Below, piece after piece: positions 11,011 through 24,846 of a DNA stretch of 64,000 nucleotides. Within the stretch, counting starts at the first letter, position 1. Every line of letters starts with the position of its first letter. The notes below the pieces were generated by a model that worked only from the letters and a program-made list of their open reading frames with translations, was not told the DNA's origin and made no database searches. Location: the NCBI GenBank assembly GCA_019843655.1, contig JACDQD010000010.1:10957637-11021636 (forward strand), written 5' to 3'. This DNA comes from Lethocerus indicus. Its lineage: Eukaryota; Arthropoda; Insecta; Hemiptera; Belostomatidae. Both the position numbers and the translations under genes were made by a program.

Positions 11011-11660
11011 TTTTTTGATAACAATCTTTTCACATTCTTCTTCTTCTTTACTCATAAAAATCCAAATTTAAGTGGGGGCACTAGGCTCTCACGTTCGATA
11101 TAATCGTGCAATTTAATATAAATGATGTATGAAGGAAAGACAGCGTTTATGTTCTCATTCCAGGGGCATTGGATAGTCTTTGTATCTACTAGAAAGGGAC
11201 GATTCAAGTTCTCCTTGGGGCTGACAAGAAAGGTCCGTTGAACCTGTGTCAGCAAGGCCCGGGCCCGTTTCACCCCGCGGCCCGGCTATATCCGCTGGCT
11301 GTAAATTGGCGTTTCATCGTGTGATTAAGGGTTTTTTTATCGGGAGGATCCCGAAATAGGAGGGTATTTACCGACTGACGTTCAATTTAGAATGTCCGAA
11401 TGACGGAAGACGGAGGCGGAGAAAAAAAATGCGTGGACATTTGTCCCGGGCTACCTTGTTATTTGGGAGCTGGGACCCTCGGTGCGGTGTATAATCAGCG
11501 GATAAATTTTGAAGGGGGTTTTTTTGGCACTTTTTATTTTAAATATTTTCTTTTATTACCTTTTCGGCGCTCGGGGTGCTAATGGAGGCGATATCTCCCG
11601 CACGTAATTTACGGGTGAAAGGCGGGAAATAAACGTAAATCGGTAACCCGGAGGAGCTAG
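11011..11660. other. CpG-rich island 11240-11660 with AT-rich approach
   Basis: A GC-rich patch with CCCGGGCC and CCGCGG boxes followed by TTTATT/TTTTATCGGG strings. Unrecognised short frames only. Confidence 0.35.
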
Positions 11661-13942
11661 GAGTTAAGTTAAAAAAGGATGGAACAAATCTGTGCTTTCA
11701 CTTCTGCGATATATAAGGCAATCTACCTTACTTTTGTTTGTAATTCCAGAATGTATTTAATTGTGAACCCAAAATTTACATAACAGTATACTCAAAATGT
11801 GTAAGTAGTGTATAAAGATTATTCCATGAGGGCTCGAAAAAGTGTACCAAAATGCTAGGGGTTTACTCTAAATTAAGCCATTAAGCCTGGTGTTTTCGGA
11901 AACACGACCTTTGTCACCTGTTAATGCGGTTTGAGCCCACCTCTATTGTGTTATTCTTTGCAAAAAGAATCCTATCCATTGTAACAAATAAATAATATTT
12001 GTAGTGAAAGTGAAACCATTCCTTCAGTATTAAGTAGTTCATATGTTTAGTTCACGCTTACATTATTTTAGTTATTAATATGGTGCGTATTTTAGAGATA
12101 AATTTAGAAGGGAAATGTAATTTTGGAACTCTGATATTCAGCACAAGGGGACCTCAGGAATCCGATATAGGGAGAAACGTTTTGGCCGTTTTAAGGTAGA
12201 ATGCAATAAAGCCATGAAAGGAATATATGTAGTACTGCTGCGGCTTTTCTGGGTTATGCGACCGGTTTTGTATTCCCTTATATACGAGGTTCCAGGCATA
12301 TTTCTGATGTAAATTAATTAACATTTCGATGAAATGAATATGCGGGAGGTCTAGTTATTTGGATGAAATTAATCTAATAATAATAGCTATTATTCTAATA
12401 ATTGCGCTGAAAATTAGTCCACCCCCTCCCTCTGATAATGATGCTATACAAATGTCTTGCGTGACTCCCAGCGCGCTAATAATAGGCAAAATAAATCAAT
12501 GAGCACTTCTCTTATCGTGATAAAACTACCCAATAATTATCGTGCGCTCGTTTTTACGTTTTGTGGCGGAGAAAGGAAGAAAAAATACCTGTCTCATCTG
12601 TTCAGAGTATCTCGTTACTCCCGCCGAGGAACTGAGTGTGTCATCGTTAAACTAAATATAAGTATTTTTTGGCAAGATAGGAGATTCGGATGGATGATAT
12701 ACTGGTGGGCATAAGTCAGGGCCTTAAGAGGAAGCTATAAATCCCGGCCGTCAATAGACCCCGAAGTGATGTCCGCTTGTAGAGCATTTATCTCCTTTCC
12801 ATTATTCGACGCTGTAGGAATGAAACGCCACAGTTTAACGAGGACCAACTTTTCTCATTTCCAAGTACTTTCTGAAATTCAAAATTAATTAATGTATAGG
12901 TAAAATATTATTTTGTCCCGTTCATGGTATTATTTTCCGTGAATTTCACTGTCAGACAAAACACTATTTTACTTCGAGAAAATTACAGTTAATTAGTTCA
13001 AATATAGCCTTCAACATAAACATAACTACTTCATACATAACATCACATAACTTCAACATAAATATGCCGAATATCAACTCTTATTATTTTTTAATTAAGT
13101 AAGCAAAGAATGGAATAATCACAGCCTTATTTCATTACATTTTCAGTAATTATGAATTGCCAGAGAGCAGGATTATACAAATGATCAATTGGTTAAGTAC
13201 TAGTCTTTTTGGATTAATAGAACTTTTATGAAAGTTCTGTTAAGTCAAGTACGACTTTTCTGACGCCAAGATACTGAAATTACTTCTGTCGTATTTCTAA
13301 CTCGGGCGGTCAAGGTTTAATAAAGCCGTTAACCGTTCGGCGGGTAAAATGGTTTATTGCCCGGTCGGACGACGACGCTCTAATAGCCGAGCTGGGAGCC
13401 CGGGCCATCAGATAAGAGGCCCAGATACCCGGGCATCTTCGCATTGCATAAACAGTAAGGACGCGGGGCGTTTCTAAGACCTCCTTCTGTGCCATCAAGG
13501 AGTTTTGTATCTATTACGAACCAGTGTGAAACGAACTTTGTCCAGAAAAAAATTTAGCAATCGGCGTTCAGCACTATTTTCGTACTCCCAAGCAATTCAA
13601 TTTTCGTATCAGCGCTATGAAGAATTGAGTTATTTCTCTTACTGTAATTCCATTCCATAGTCAAAATTTACGATATTTTAAACTGATGGGAATTCATAAT
13701 AGTAAAAATGCGTGGACGATCCGCATCCGTCATGACATAGTTCCGAGATATAAAACCAACATTATTACCAAGTGTTAATCAATTTCTACAGTATTATCTA
13801 CAACTTGGAAGTGAGAAGCGTTGGAAAGATCTTCGTTGTGTACAAAACCGGCGCCTATTCTGTCTTAACGCAATATCATTGCAGGCCGGATGCCCCGCCA
13901 GCGGCCAAACTACCGCCAAGTGCCTCCCCAATATACTGATGT
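11661..13942. other. AT-rich spacer with small islands
   Basis: Positions 13009-13064 hold an imperfect low-complexity repeat of CAACATAA/CATAACT units. Positions 13219-13239 form an 8-bp hairpin (AGAACTTT / AAAGTTCT). Positions 13290-13500 are a CpG-rich island containing TTTATTGCCCGGTCGG-type sequence. No gene seen. Confidence 0.45.
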
Positions 13943-14005
13943 CACACTACTAGAGATGGCGAGAAACGTAAAACCGGTCTGGCGAACTAAATGAACCAAA
14001 TGGCG
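13943..14005 (-). repeat. Copy of the ~80-bp dispersed element
   Basis: Reads CACTACTAGAGATGGCGAG, then AAAACCGGTC, then AACCAAATGGCG. This aligns without large gaps to the reverse complement of the element at 46392-46470. It is diverged and lacks obvious flanking direct repeats. Confidence 0.5.
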
Positions 14006-14600
14006 TCATAAGAGTGCAAGAGTGATACTTTTAAACGGATTCTCTTGTACATTGTCTTGACGTGTGCGAAAATATTTGAAAATATACCGCAGCACAAAAT
14101 AAGTGCCTGACGTCATATACATCCCCTCGGACATTTGAGATTGTAAACGGTTTCTAGGAATAGAATAACCCTCGATCCAAACCATAAATTGGAATGGGTC
14201 TGGGAATTCATTCTGCTCACTCTTAATCGTCATTCCTCTCATTACTCTTCTTTCTTTTCTCGGATTTCTGTTGATGTTTATCTTGTTAATCCAGTTTGAA
14301 TGTTTTGTGTATTATCCCCAGTTGGCTGCATGAACCAGCGGAATTGTACTGCCTGTAAAAATAGTTCGATAGGAGTATGTGCCCTCTGGCGTTTGTCTAT
14401 TGTGACAAATCTCATAAATCTTCGAATGTCGAGCATATAAAGTCTATATTTTTCAGTTTCTATAATGCACATTAGACATTTTAAAAATAAAAATGAAATT
14501 TCCGGTCAATTGATTACGAATCTGGTATTTACTAATTACAATGTTATTTATCGAATTCTCGTACATTTTTCATTGGAATAGAGATTCCTTAGTAAGGTTA
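14006..14600. other. AT-rich spacer, nothing recognised
   Basis: Short overlapping minus-strand frames of 64-78 codons with no recognisable content. Confidence 0.5.
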
Positions 14601-15640
14601 TGGCTTTAAGCTCTGACCACCCAGAGGCATAGTTAAAATTCCTATGGGGCCCCGAACACGTGTAGAAGCCGGCCAGGTAAAGTAATTTGTCTTTAACTGC
14701 TTTCCCATGTTAATTTCGGTGGTTTTGCTCCGACAGGGGCCTTGTCAGGGGGTCGCCAACACCGAGAGTTTACAATGATCGACTTTATATAATGGGCCGC
14801 TGAAGCTTCCAGAAAACACCCAACTTCAATTACGGATCAATCAGAGCGACGAAAGTCACGAAACATCAATTTAATCAGAAAAACGGGGTCAAGAGTGTAA
14901 AAGTAGATTTGTTTTCACGTGAAATCTGTAAATTTAAGACTGCCTGTGTTGATATATTCATATTATGGTTGCCAGTCGTGATCAAATTCTGGTCTTTTGG
15001 GATTGGGACTAAACAGTAAAAGACTCGTTGCCTTATTGACAATAATTCCTAAATTTAAACATGAATCAAAGTCACTGTGTCTATATAACGAAACCCTAGA
15101 AATATAGAAAATGAGGAAGCGGATAATCATTCGCTATTTATGGGTTATTCTGCTTTTCCTGAAACAATTAAAATTTTGAAATATTTCATTTACGCAAATA
15201 TAATAATATTTATAAACATCCTGATCATTGGTGCTTAAACAGATTTTAAATAAGGGCATCTTCACAGTAAATATACATTCAAAGAGGCTACGGCAACAAT
15301 GTTTGAAGATATAGTCATGAATATTTGAATTTCCTGTCTGTTCAGTCCTCACTTGAGCAGTCACTGGCTCACACCGCCTATAAAATTGTTAATTTAATAT
15401 GCATAGCTGCCTAGTCCGGAGAGGAAAGGTGAAAAATGTTTAACATGGCGAAATAGGAAGGGGCGAAAAAGGAATCCTGAATACTTTATGTGCAAATAAG
15501 GGGGCTTGAGTAGGAAAATGAATGAACAACAAGCTTTGGTGATGTAAGTGTCCCGATCCTTATGTGTGATACATTAAATTATTATAAGATGTCCTTTTGT
15601 AATATCCGTTGTTTACGATATTTGTCACAAATTCCAGGCA
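14601..15640. other. Island 14620-14870 and AT-rich spacer with E-box palindromes
   Basis: ACACGTGT occurs within the island at about 14657, and the perfect 12-bp palindrome TTTCACGTGAAA occurs at 14913-14924. The rest is AT-rich. A lone GTAAGT at about 15546 has no acceptor. Confidence 0.45.
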
Positions 15641-17000
15641 GCCTCCATTATTTGATTGTACAAATGCCGGCGGTTGCTCAGGCATTTCCTGTGACACTCA
15701 TTCGTCCAATCCTTGTCGTTGTTCCTTGCCGTTTTATTCGCGCCCCTGTCCACCGGTTGAATTAAAGGGCGGATTCTTATATAATTCACAAGTTGATTAG
15801 GAAGCGTCGTGAGTTAATTTAATAAGAAAAACAAACTCCATTAAACCCGGCTGTGTTCGGCTGAAAAAACTGCATCCGTAGCACCTAATTAGAGGCGTCG
15901 GAGGCCGCTCATTTTGTATAATGCAGCAGTAAAACTTCGGTCCTTAATTGAGGGCGGTTGAAGCTTTGCCAGAATTGCAAACTGGGGGCAAAAAAAAGGA
16001 GGAAAATAAAATTTGGAATTAGAGTCGGGTCTTTCTGTGCGCTGGAAAAGTTTCGGTTTAAACTGCGCCTTGTTTTCAAGTTCCGGTTTATTAAAATCCC
16101 AAAAAAAAGAAATTATACCCATTTTGTCACTCTAATATGCCGGAATAAAAGAAAATAAGTCTGTATCGGGCAGACGTTTGGTCAAAGTGAAAAGTGAAGT
16201 TTCCTTGACCCGATTTCGCAGTTGAATTCTTCACCGATCAGAGGCCAATGATATATAGTAAAAGTTATTCGGCGGTCTTGCGGCGGTCTTTTGCTTACTC
16301 GAGTGGGACTCTGGCAAATGAGAAGGATGGTTTTGTTTGTCCGGATCCCGAGAAAAAAAATGTTATTCTGTACATGAGTATAATGAATAAGTTTAAAAGC
16401 TTCATTGTTCTATATTTCGCACATATCTTATTGTTTCATAACTTATTGTAAATGAACGGTTTAATCCCATGTATGTATATGTCCTTATATATTCGACAGT
16501 TGTATGGTAAAGTGCTAGGGGCGCCAATGGTTCGAATTGCTCAACAGTTCCATTCTAGGACAACACGGATTTGATGTAGGAGATTTCTGTCACGGTCCTT
16601 GAATATTGATAGAGGTGCAACGGGGGATAAAAAAAGAAATTTCAATCTAGGACTGCCATTTATGGGCGGCGTGTCAAGTTATTTACCATACGGTTGGACT
16701 ATAGACTTTCTCCCCTTTGACGTTTAAGCCCGAACGGTGATAGGATCTATGGAAGGAGGATTACGAAAACTGCAATGACTCAAAAATTTCGTCGGAAACC
16801 GAGAGACATATATTCTGGAGCCAAGCCAGAAGAGACGGGGATAGCGTGCTTTGCTCGGGAACGAGGTCCCACTGACGATGATTGGTGGGGAGGCACCAGC
16901 GGCCCGAATGAGCCCGCGATGAAGAAGAAATATATTAGTTCAAACATTAATTTAAAAAGAAACCAGTCATCAGGCGCTGTGAGAGCGACACTTTCAATGA
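15641..17000. other. Three small GC-rich islands
   Basis: Islands at about 15650-15800, 15860-16110 and 16640-17000 are separated by AT-rich DNA. Antiparallel frames (80 codons on + at 16775 and 122 codons on - ending at 16780) overlap fully in the last island, and neither looks like a known protein. Confidence 0.35.
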
Positions 17001-19530
17001 TGCCAACCAGACAATAGAATGAACTAAAAAAAAATATATCATCAATTTTATTTGGCATATTGTGGCATTCGTTGTCAGAATTGTTAGCTTTCGAAATAAT
17101 GAACACACAACTAATAAATATTACTAGGTTAATATAACACACAAGCAATTATAAATATTCTACAAGTATATTAAATATTACATTTTTAATAATCCAATAA
17201 AAAATAATACAATATTTCTGGGCGCGTTTTCATGTTAAACGCAACTACTACGAAAATGTTGTTCTTTGGGTACATTAATTGAAATATGAATCATACTGCA
17301 TCAACATTAATTTGTAATGTTACGGCTATTTTACCATTATAGTCTATTTTATTATACGATTTCTATTATCAAAATACTCCTTGTATTCTATGCTTAAATA
17401 ACAACAAAATCAAGTCCGGCGAAAATTAGTTTTATTTTTATACACTCTTTATTATTCTTTTTAGATTCATTACGGCAAAAACGTAAAAAGTGTTAAATAT
17501 TTTTTTGATATTTTTGACTAGTAAAATCTCCAGCAACCTTTCGATGCTTCATAGACTCAATTGCCGGTATTGTTTAGGACTGCTTATGAGGAGAAGGAGA
17601 AATTGAGTTGGTACAATGAAGTATTGATTAATAAAATTGTCGCATGATATCTTACGGATGTATTAAACAATCAATAATGAGGGTGTATTTAGGTCCATTG
17701 GGTTGCCCAACATGTTCGTTGAATGTTTTCTCTGTCCGGCCGGCCTGGTCTCCCAGCTCGGGTTGTAAACTGGGTTAAAAAGGTTTACGCAACCTGTTTC
17801 GATATTGCGTGTCGACCCCCCCCCCCAGTTTATAGGGATCTATTCAGATTTTGGCCCTTCAATTTATTTGTCAATGAAGTGCAATTTAACCGGCATATTT
17901 TTACTGCATGTCCTTATATAGCCTCAGCTTTCATTGACCGGTATTGATAAATATATATAATTCCCGGTTACATCGGTACTTATTTCAAGTTGTTTAATTA
18001 CGGATTTCCAAGCTTTATTGATTATTACTGACATTATGTGTTGGGAAAAAACAGGATCTAAAAAAATTTTCAGCGTTACATACGTAATGAATGACTGTCA
18101 TCCGTGCGTTACGTTCATGACTGAAGGTGATTTCATTTTCAATTCATCTACTTTTGAAACTATATTTAAACTGCATTTTCAAACAGTTGGGATACAGGCC
18201 GCTGAAAGATGACGGGCTTTCCAAATGTGTTCTCTGTCATGTAAACCTTTCTGAGTTGACTGGGATACCACTGAAAGACTGAAAAGGAATACTCAGAATA
18301 TTACGGGGACATAGCTGTTTCAGCTATAACAAATTTATCGTACGAATCCATCCACCGATACTGTCAGATATCACCAACCTCACCAAGTGTATGTAAATAC
18401 ATAGATTCTTAAAAATTATTATGTGCTTCACCGTATTGTTAACGTAATATGTATGTGTAGTATGAAGTACTGCAATCAAGTATTATACTCTTTTTGTATT
18501 TCTTAACGGCTGTAGATTCCTAGCTTCCGATATTTTACCTCTGGTATATATCTCTTGAGTCTATTGTCCCTTTCTTACCTTGAAAAACTTGCAAACTGAA
18601 GGGATTTCTGTAATGATTACATGTGCATTTCCTTTGCAAACGCTTGAAAATTATTCCTTACGCTTCATTCTTTGCTCCACCTCATGACGTCCACGAGCGG
18701 CAATACTTTGATATAAATTTATCCCTTACTGATGACCTAGAATTACATCCTTATATGTACAGTACAGGCCTGTTATCGAGCGGATCCGCCCACGATTTAA
18801 AACCCGTGAACCGAGTCGTAGGGAATCATTTCAAAGCGCTTTGATTTATAGCCTAATGTTTGAATTTTTAAATATTTTGTTTTTAAGCTCTATTGAATAC
18901 CATCCGTTCCCTTTGAATACGTGTTCGAGTCGGACGTTTCCGCTAAGACAAATGGACAGGTGTCAGCCTGAAGATAAAAACATTGTTCCGATCTCGTTCC
19001 GATACTTGGGCGTTTAATATAGCTTTCTATAGGCCTATTACAGGAAGCGGAGAGTGGGAAAAAAACTATTTCCGTATCAACTCGGAAGTGTTAAGGGTCA
19101 CTTCCGTAGATACGATTTGAATATTTTCTTTAGGCGTTACCGTGACCATTATGATTTACATAAATATGTGTGTAGGAACGGTTTGAGTTTAGGACGTGTC
19201 CTGAACTTTTTATAACAGTAAAGACATACATTTAGAATGGTATTTTGTATTCGAATTTTTCTGCTTTTTCAGAGTAAAAGTCATAAAATTCATGTGGTTC
19301 AAATAATGCTGCAGTTTGAAATTCAGGGAGAAATTTTTAAACCGCTTTGCGGGTCCAATTTGTAAGAAATATGAGAAGATTATTCTTCTCTTTAGGCCCC
19401 AGTCGAAGATCGAGTTTATCTACAATTCGCCATATCCGCCCTGGAGAAGAAAAGAGCGTCGTATTTATATCATTTTGTTGAAGGAAGATAACATGAATCA
19501 CAGCGCATTATTTTAGAATGCCGTCAGTCG
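17001..19530. other. Long AT-rich spacer
   Basis: About 2.5 kb of mostly AT-rich sequence with no recognisable gene. A C11 homopolymer lies at 17816-17826. I see no transposon ends or splice pair. Confidence 0.55.
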
Positions 19531-21570
19531 CGTCTCCGCTCCACATAGACGGAGATTCCATTATAAATTCCACTTTCGATTCCTAATTTCGTTTGGGGCC
19601 TAACGGCTCTCTCGGAGCCATGGCCAGAGTTTAACGAGATTAACCGGAGGAAGTCAAGGTAAACTTAATACCGCAATAACCGCGTTATCGCTGTGGCGAC
19701 AGGTACAGTTTAAATACGGTTAGGGCAATACTCAGGTTCATTCGGTTAGGGGCGATGAACTCGGGGCGCTACCAAAAGGCCGCGGGGGGCCCCGCCCCGC
19801 CTTAATTACCTGCTATAGTTTCGAGAAATTGAACTTCATTTGTTCTTCTTATTAATTGTTTACATCCAGTCCCTTCGGCCATGTTACCGCGACCAGTTTT
19901 CTCATTAGTAATGATGCCGTTTAAGTGGAGATCGTCTTTTTTTCATCGGGTGTGTGGGGAGGAGAAAGGGTTACTCTATGAATATAAGTAGAAGTAACAA
20001 CTAATTATGTCTACATTAATGTCTCATCATACTTGTCTAGTAACGACCTCCCGAATTGGTGCTTGTTGAATAAGTTATTATGTAATTTTTACAGCTCATG
20101 CAGTTTTCTGGCAGTGTATTCACTTTTCCTACCGCGGAAATGATTTCTTCCTCCCCGGATATACATATCTTACGAATGCTACCAATAAAATCACACTCGT
20201 TGGTAAAACATTAATACATGAACATTTCTAGATTTTCAACATGATGATCGAACTTAAAGAAATCAATTTTATTTATAATATATTTTTATTGTTAAACAAA
20301 TCACGGAAGTTTTGTAAAGCACCAAAAGAGCGATGATTGGGGGTGGGGGATAAATGGGATGGAATCACCTAACTCCATTTAGCCTGTGACCCCTGTCCAT
20401 TATGTGAGTGTATTATGCCCCCTCAGCTATAACAGTGACTTATTAATCCTATAATCCGACGTTGATTGCGGGCTCGGTCCCGCGTCGACGCCCGGGCCCC
20501 TCTGGGGGTATTCAGCCCGAGTGAGCCCCGCCGGCTAAACATCAGAGTTTCCAGCTCCGACAAAGGGCCAACTGGCAAATAAACGAACAGCCCCAAGCCT
20601 TTTACCTTTTTTTTAAAAGCTCCGAATCATTATAGGTCCATTAGTAAAATGAAATATCGTTACTTGATAAGCTCATTTAAACAAAGCCGTAAAACCTGTT
20701 TCGGGTAAGATAATGAAATTCGTTGGAAATGTAAAAAAAATCAATTAAACAAGTTTTTCTCCACTCAGGGCTACTAACGGAACGTGTTTTTGTTTTTTAT
20801 TGCTTATACGATTCGATATAATTAATGAATGCAATTTATACCGACGTTACGTTGCATGGGTGGGATTTCAACGGTATTATTGATATTCTACTAGCGAACA
20901 GGATAAATTACTATTTTATTTATTGAGTTGTCAAATTATAATTAGAAAAGGCATCTTCGTTATTCACTGCCCCCAGCGCCGTCTGTAGGAAAACAAATGT
21001 CGACTTGTGAGTCACCATACTGTACTTACGAGAGTATAGTAACATTTCAAAATCAGAGAGTACATAGTTGATTAAACAGAATTCTACAGATCAAATCTCA
21101 TCATTTAGATACTAAATAATAATAATCCTCAATAAGTTATTTCCTTACTAGATTTACTTTTTACATAAGTAAGTTGAAGAACCTCGTCACCTTCACTTTG
21201 TCCCATTACCGGTAACTGGTATGATTTGTAATACATGCAAGAAGTTGATTCTCGCCAAAGAAAATCTGTACAGCTTGGGGTGGACAAAAACTCTGCCTGC
21301 TCAGAAGAAACGGGCATTTCCAAGGGGTAAATCCTTTTTTCCACCCCCCCTTTCGACGGCATCCCCATTATAGGACGCACTCGACTGCCCCCGCGCTCCA
21401 TTAACTTCTTCTCCCGGGGCGTTCGCCGCATTGTGCGCGTAGCGGCCGCGTTTAACGAGGTCGGACTCCGAATATTCCCCCCGCGTAAATATTCAGTGCC
21501 CCGCGGGCCCAGAGCCGCCCTTTGAGCCCGCCTCAAGAAACCGTCCGTGAGGCGTGAAAATGAGAATTTT
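19531..21570. other. Islands 19531-19800, 20470-20600 and 21270-21570 with AT spacers
   Basis: The first island ends in a GGCCGCGGGGGGCCCC run at about 19780-19795. The third carries a 135-codon minus-strand frame (21129-21536) that is unrecognised and Arg-rich, as expected of GC-rich chance frames. Confidence 0.35.
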
Positions 21571-23221
21571 GAGGCGCAGCATGTAGAATTCCCCTTCGAC
21601 CATTTTGACTGATGAAATGTCGGTCTTTAAAACAGAGCCCGAAAAATGTATCAGCAGACATCGTCCTTTGTTTTATATTCTTCCAGAGTCATGCATAAAA
21701 ATGTTTCAGTACTATTACTTTTATTAATTTCGGTTAATGCTGTCACATTGATGTGTTCAGCTACCGCGGCGTGTATTAGAGTGTTCTCTTATAGAATGAC
21801 CAAAAAAGAGCATGTTCCAAAAATAAGCCGGAAAGAAGAATATTAAATTCCACATTCTCACCTCCTCCTAAATAAATTACAACAATTATTCCATACGTGC
21901 ATATGAGTGAATATGAGCTTGAAGGTGGAGTCAGTGTTTGCGAGCCGAAATGAAAATTTTAAGTGCACTCATAATATACAGCAGAAACGTGAATCATACA
22001 TTTCAAACTTTACACATCGATCTGGTTAAGAGTGTTTATTTCCTCTGTTGAGCTATCTATTTTGAACTGACCTTACCCTCGAGGAGATCACCGTTCTACG
22101 CAGACCAGCTAGGAGGAAGTTGAAGTTCAACGGTTTTATCCGGTTTCTATAAATAGTCGTACATACATTGAAACTTGCATATACCCTTTGCTGACCCAGT
22201 GAACCGAATATCCGCTGATTTCAAAACGTGGTTTTGTAATTTCGCCGGTTATCAATTCACACTTAGAATAATTATAATGATAACGGCGGTCCGAAGCCAG
22301 ATGTTAATGACTTGAGGAGTACGATCGGTTGGGCAATACATATCAGTAAATTAAGCGGACATATGACCGGGCGTTATGCTGATAATAGTTATGAAAGGAC
22401 TGTGTTGGAGAATTCGCTTATTTCCTTATTGCGAAATATATCGAACGAAAACGCTTAGAGAAAAATATATGATTGAATTTAACAAAATCCACAGTACATT
22501 TTGGTACTGATATATCCCCGAAGATTTGAATCTTAATTCGTTAGCATTAATGCGTTTTTGAGTAATTACAGTGTTATTCTAAATCCCCGTCGTAGGTAAT
22601 TTCCTTGTAGCATTGTAACCGGCAGTTATTTACATGACTACGCATGGAAGAAGTAGACAAATTAAATTGCGACAAATTGATTTTCAGTGTTCAGTATAAC
22701 GAGGCGTCCTCTATGACTACACCGTCAAACAAATCAACTTTAATTTATTCGATATCGTGTATCATATTTAGGATTTGGGCCAGATGTGAAAAAAATTAAT
22801 GGGACATAAAAGTACAAAGAGTATTTACATAAATTCTGCCCCGGAGATTCGTTTTCAGTGGCGAAAAGCGATACCTTAAACAATAATTTCCAGCCACTCC
22901 GGCGCTCGGTTTTATGTTTCAATGGCCTTTCAGACGGTCTCACTTTATACCTGGGACGATACAATCTGAATCCGGCTATTTCCGCAAGCCGGTTTACGAT
23001 TTCAAAAACTCTTTGTCTGCCTTCGCCTTTTCATTGCGATATTACGGGAAATTATTATCTGGCCTTTCTCAACTGACACGGCCTACCGATGATAAGAGTA
23101 CCGCATTTCATAATACAAATTATAATTGAAAACTCGATGGCAGAATTATCCTTTCAACGTATAATCTACAAGACTCAAACGTACAGAAACGAAAACTCCT
23201 CAATAATAAATGTTTAATTAC
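21571..23221. other. AT-rich spacer, nothing recognised
   Basis: Contains only short frames (at most 74 codons) and no strong structure. Confidence 0.5.
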
Positions 23222-23241
23222 ATGTTTTACATGTAAAACAT
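23222..23241. repeat. 20-bp perfect palindrome
   Basis: ATGTTTTACATGTAAAACAT is its own reverse complement, and partly symmetric TTAATTA / TAATTAG flanks lie outside it. It could be a dimer-binding site or a cruciform seed; a chance origin in AT-rich DNA is also possible. Confidence 0.6.
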
Positions 23242-23547
23242 TTAAGTAATTAGAATCCACTGCCGACGAAATCAGTATAAGTTTATTATACGCAGTTCAG
23301 CAATCATAGCTGAACGATATTCTGACTGAAAGATATTTTTACTTTTCCAGTAGATTATTCTGAACTTAAGATATATATTTTTTGTTATATTCATTTTCTC
23401 TCATATAGGTTACCCTCTTTTTTACGCGGAATATTTTTTTAATATTACGGTTTTTATTAGCTATAACTTTTACAACAATGTGTCCATAAGCTACAGAATC
23501 GGTCTCCGCCCTCTTATTATTTCTCATGGGATTTAGGTCGGTCTATT
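23242..23547. other. AT-rich spacer, nothing recognised
   Basis: About 300 bases with T-rich runs (for example around 23370-23460) and no gene-like content. Confidence 0.5.
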
Positions 23548-23578
23548 GTGAATCGTAAGCCGAGCACTTACGATTCAC
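23548..23578. repeat. 12-bp perfect hairpin
   Basis: GTGAATCGTAAG (23548-23559) and its exact reverse complement (23567-23578) flank a 7-base loop. The stem is mixed-sequence rather than AT-only, which makes a chance origin less likely. It is too short for a microRNA precursor. Confidence 0.65.
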
Positions 23579-24444
23579 CCTTCAGGTCGAGTCTGCGTAG
23601 CATACGAATGAGCAGTAAAGGCCGATTTTATTTTCGTTCCCCCGTTTAATTAAACTAAGGGACTGGTTTATTGCGAGATAGCCCCCGCCAATGTTAGGTG
23701 TCCTTTTATGAGCTAAGCGGCCATATATCAGGGTTCCCCGGGTAATGTACTCGTGTTACGGCCGATGATGTTTAGATATAAAAGTTTTTTACCCGAGGTT
23801 CCGGGAACCTCGTAAACTGAATATCTCCACTACGGAGACAAGGGTGTAAATTCTTGTGCACAATTCCCTCACAAGTAATGGCATTATTTAAAAATTTCAT
23901 CCTTAAAGGATGGAATATTATCAATGTGTGAATTTCACCTAGTAGGAGGTAATTAAAAAAAACAAACGTCGCTCGCATTGTAGGACCGTACTGAAATATA
24001 TGCGAAAAGCTAATATTTTCGACTCAAGAGAGTTTTTAAAAGGTTCACTGAAGCTAGAAGTTATCCCGTTCTCATTCGGGCATGGTTTGAAATTATAACG
24101 CTGCAATTTGCGATTATAATTTGGCACTGTCTTCTTTTTTGTCAGCGTCCGATTTTGCAAATAATTTGTGGCGCACTGAATTGTTGTGGTTCGAATAGCG
24201 CCTTTCGGTCACGGTCGATTAGTTCACATCTCGTTGCGGTTTCTTGACAACTGCGACCGCTAAGCAATCTAACGTTAGCTGTATGTGTCAGATCCATTTA
24301 GCATTGCGTTTTCTCATCTGTCACCCTGTGATTTTAGCTTTAGTACAATCGAGTATCGACGACAAACTAAAGATTGAAAAATATAAAATTTAATGTATAT
24401 TTATTTTTATTAAATCTAAGAGTGCAATTGTCCTTGTTTAGGGA
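23579..24444. other. AT-rich spacer, small GC patch
   Basis: Short minus-strand frames only. Slightly GC-richer at about 23640-23770. Confidence 0.45.
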
Positions 24445-24466
24445 AAACTAGGAAGTTTCCTAGTTT
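24445..24466. repeat. Palindrome with 10-bp arms
   Basis: AAACTAGGAA and TTCCTAGTTT are separated by two bases, so the site is almost a continuous 22-bp palindrome. Confidence 0.6.
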
Positions 24467-24815
24467 AGTTAACTCCGCAGGGTTGTATCCGCATTAGGAA
24501 GGTTACAGACGATAAGCCGAATTCAATAAATGATGGAATGCCAGGGCTGGGTGAAATTCCTAGTTATGTTACATGAGGGTTCCTCGGTATCCTAAATTGA
24601 TTTAAGGAAAACAGTATTAATAAATATGAGTATTAAGAAATTATTTCAATAGAATCGAAAAAATATGTTTAGAAACCCAAATCAGTTGATCTGAATTAAA
24701 ATTGTAATTTCGATGCCTTTTAATTTGGATTTTAGCTGTCTTTAACAGGTTGTCCTTAATAGAAACCCTTATACTTACAAATCAGACATACGCATTATCA
24801 GACCAGTCTCTAGAT

Positions 24816-24846
24816 CCTGCGTCTCTTATTAAAGAGATTGCGCAGG
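24816..24846. repeat. Bulged hairpin
   Basis: CCTGCG pairs with CGCAGG and TCTCTT with AAGAGA, with a 3-base bulge on the right arm and a 4-base loop. Confidence 0.5.

Noticed and set aside
18560..18600. Minus-strand ratchet-like site (TTTTTCAAG then GTAAG)
   Set aside because: The acceptor would be AAG rather than YAG and the tract is short; no second donor pattern.
21129..21536. 135-codon minus-strand frame
   Set aside because: Lies in a GC-rich island where stops are rare; no recognisable domain and no splice context.
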